From Hyphomicrobiales bacterium (GTDB lineage Bacteria > Pseudomonadota > Alphaproteobacteria > Rhizobiales > Beijerinckiaceae): a DNA stretch of 7,389 bases. The first letter of the stretch is position 1, and each line of letters starts with the position of its first letter. The position numbers and the translations under genes are program-made. Of the stretch, positions 5,870 through 7,389 are shown in pieces. The DNA lies in contig JAIXZF010000484.1 in assembly GCA_027489835.1 (NCBI GenBank), positions 1-7,389 on the forward strand, given 5' to 3'. The notes under the pieces are model-generated. The model was not told the origin of the DNA and ran no database searches. It saw only the letters and a list, made by a program, of their open reading frames with translations.

Positions 5870-6508
5870 TCAGGCCGGGCCGGCGCGGCCGAGGCTGCGA
5901 AGTTCGTTCCTGCGCTCGCGGCTAAGGATCGTGACCGGGAAGGCCGGCTCGCCGCTGCCGCGGTTGAAGAAGGGATGGGGCCAGCCCTTGCCGGTCAGCC
6001 GCCAGCGCAGCAGCTTGCCGAGCACGCCGAAAAGCAGCCGCAGCGGGATGCCCGAGGCGCCCGGCGGCGGGCCGCCCACCGCACCCTCACCGTGAACCGC
6101 CCCGATGACCGGGCCGAAGAGCGCATCCAGATCCTGCCCGCCGACTTCGAAGGCCTGCCGTGCCACGCCGATGAAGGGCAGGCGCGGCCCGACCGTGTTG
6201 CCCAGCGGCGTGCCGCAGCAGGTCGCGTGGAAGCGGTTGAGGCCCTTGGGGCTCAGCCGCAGGCAGGCGACCTGGGCATGTCCCTGCAGGATGGTCATGG
6301 TCGCCGGAGCCAGCTGGATGATGTCCGATCCACCCTTCGCATCGAGAAGTTCGGGCCGGCCGAGGGCGCGGGCGAAGGTTTGGCAATCCACGCAGTAGCA
6401 GATGACCCGGTTGACCGCGCCGGGGGATGGATCCGCGATCGTTCCGCGCACCTGCCCACATGTGCAGGCGAAGGACGCGGAACGGGATGGTCCGGTCGAT
6501 GCTGGCAT
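5870..6508 (-). CDS. DUF6151-type, GFA-like cysteine-rich protein
   Basis: A 212-residue, probably cytoplasmic protein of unknown function. Near the N-terminus it has C15-T-C17-G, then CYCVDC (C37, C39, C42) followed by QTFAR, and later C97-C98-GTPLGNT. This cysteine layout resembles the zinc-binding fold of glutathione-dependent formaldehyde-activating enzyme (GFA/CENP-V) relatives. The PFIGV and HPFF segments and the overall length fit DUF6151 as I remember it. Catalysis on glutathione adducts should not be assumed. The ATG at 6508 is preceded by AGGAG (minus strand, 6518-6522) with 9 bases of spacing. The gene is followed by a 182-base gap before the kinase start, so it is probably a separate unit. 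The C-terminal 40 residues are basic. The family name is from memory; the metal-binding inference comes from the visible cysteines. Confidence 0.78.
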   Translation of the reverse strand: MPASTGPSRSASFACTCGQVRGTIADPSPGAVNRVICYCVDCQTFARALGRPELLDAKGGSDIIQLAPATMTILQGHAQVACLRLSPKGLNRFHATCCGTPLGNTVGPRLPFIGVARQAFEVGGQDLDALFGPVIGAVHGEGAVGGPPPGASGIPLRLLFGVLGKLLRWRLTGKGWPHPFFNRGSGEPAFPVTILSRERRNELRSLGRAGPA

Positions 6509-6642
6509 GCGTCGGTTCTCCTGTGGCGTCGGCAGCGCGCCCCAGCAGAGCGAAGGCGGGGGGCGCTGGCAAGCTGTGCCGCAGCGTCGCCGCCACGGAC
6601 GGCATGGCGGATCGCAGGCTCTGGTGGCCGCGGCCTCTGGCG

Positions 6643-7389
6643 TCAGCCCCGGCCCTTGGCGCCGGACTTGCCCGCGCGGGGGTCGGCCTCGCCCATCAGC
6701 CCGCGCGGGCGCCAGATCAGCATGGCGACCAGCATGACGCCGACCAGCACGATCTGGAGCGCCGCGCCGCGCGCCTGCTCGGCCTGAGGCAGGATGGAGC
6801 GGATCGCGCCGCCCGAGAGGCTCCAGAGCAGCCAGACGGCGAGGGCGCCGAGCAGCGCGCCCTTGTTGTTGCCGGAGCCGCCGACTACGAGCATCGTCCA
6901 GACTTGGAAGGTCAGGATCGGCAGGAAATCCTCGGGCGCGATGTAGCCGACGAAATGCGCATAGAGGGCGCCACCGAGGCCCATCAGCGCGCAGCCGATG
7001 ACGAAGGATTGCAGCCTGAACAGGAAGGCGCGCTTGCCCAGCGCCTCGGCCGCCTGCTCATCCTCGCGGATAGCGCGCAGCACGCGGCCCCAAGGGCCCC
7101 GCACGAGGCGTTCCAGCGCGACATAGGCCAGCCAGAGCAGCGCCAGCACCAAAGCGAGATAGGCCATGTTCCAGCCCGGCCCCGTGCCGAGCCAGCCCTG
7201 CATCGGGCGCGGGATGAACTGCAGGCCGAACGGCCCACCGGTGAGCCAGCGGGCGTTGAGCGCAACGAGCTGCAGCGTGACCGCGATACCGAAGGTGGCG
7301 ATGGCGAGGTAGTCATGGCGCAGCCTGAGGGCGGCGACGCCGACGATGAGCGCAGCCAGCCCGGACATCGCCATGGCGCCCAGCCAGCC
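6643..7389 (-). CDS. livM: Branched-chain amino-acid ABC transporter permease LivM (5' end beyond the right edge)
   Basis: 248 residues are visible up to the TGA at 6643-6645. The frame is open to the right edge, and LivM proteins usually have 300 or more residues, so the N-terminus is missing. It is a multi-pass inner-membrane permease of the LIV/urea-type (HAAT) ABC importers, pairing with LivH, the ATPases LivG and LivF and a periplasmic binding protein. Family signatures are LRLRHDYLAIATFG near the visible start, the cytoplasmic coupling loop REDEQAAEALG (about 7038-7068), GLGGALYAHFVGYIAPEDF, and a VVGGSGNNKGALLGA motif before the last helices. The tail IWRPRGLMGE is typical of the LivM C-terminus. 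The substrate could be leucine/isoleucine/valine, another amino acid, an amide or urea; the partner genes that would tell lie outside. In the conserved glycine motif, NNKGALLG replaces the commoner GTxxGPxxG, a mild deviation. Confidence 0.92.
   Translation of the reverse strand, partial: GWLGAMAMSGLAALIVGVAALRLRHDYLAIATFGIAVTLQLVALNARWLTGGPFGLQFIPRPMQGWLGTGPGWNMAYLALVLALLWLAYVALERLVRGPWGRVLRAIREDEQAAEALGKRAFLFRLQSFVIGCALMGLGGALYAHFVGYIAPEDFLPILTFQVWTMLVVGGSGNNKGALLGALAVWLLWSLSGGAIRSILPQAEQARGAALQIVLVGVMLVAMLIWRPRGLMGEADPRAGKSGAKGRG

Noticed and set aside
6626..6635. GGCCGCGGCC palindrome just past the LivM stop as a terminator
   Set aside because: It has no loop and no T-run. A 10-base GC palindrome is unremarkable in this composition.

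Overview
This GC-rich window (about 65% by eye) reads as chromosome of an alphaproteobacterium, most likely Hyphomicrobiales/Rhizobiales (Bosea- or Methylobacterium-like). The grounds are strong G/C preference at third codon positions, an HWE-family histidine kinase, a YqaA-type DedA protein, a LivM permease and a type I-secreted calcium-binding protein. The genus is a guess.

Layout from left to right. Positions 1-506 (minus) hold a YqaA/DedA-family membrane protein cut by the left edge. Positions 617-701 (plus) are a complete tRNA-Leu(CAA) with encoded CCA. The next 612 bases have no intact gene. They contain one clear relic, a stop-terminated stretch (about 970-1207) that matches the last 73 residues of the following gene. 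Positions 1314-4175 (plus) encode a 953-residue protein with no signal peptide and no cysteine. It has seven FG-GAP repeats (a predicted integrin-alpha-like seven-bladed propeller), then blocks of glycine/aspartate-rich RTX repeats, then a tail typical of type I secretion substrates. Convergent to it, 4227-5687 (minus) encodes a 486-residue membrane sensor kinase: a three-helix domain resembling the ethylene-binding domain of plant ETR1, a coiled coil, a PAS domain and an HWE kinase module. Positions 5870-6508 (minus) encode a cysteine-rich, GFA-like DUF6151-type protein. Positions 6643-7389 (minus) are the C-terminal part of a LivM-type branched-chain amino-acid ABC permease, cut by the right edge.

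The genes do not form one pathway. The three minus-strand genes on the right have gaps of 134-182 bases and are probably separate units. The tRNA, the relic tail and the FG-GAP/RTX gene look like an accessory segment beside a tRNA, but no integrase or repeated tRNA 3' end is visible. No type I secretion genes and no response regulator for the kinase are in the window.

The most interesting items are the kinase sensor domain, which keeps the Asp/Tyr/Ile-Pro/Cys/His set tied to copper and ethylene binding, and the orphan duplicated secretion tail upstream of the large secreted protein.
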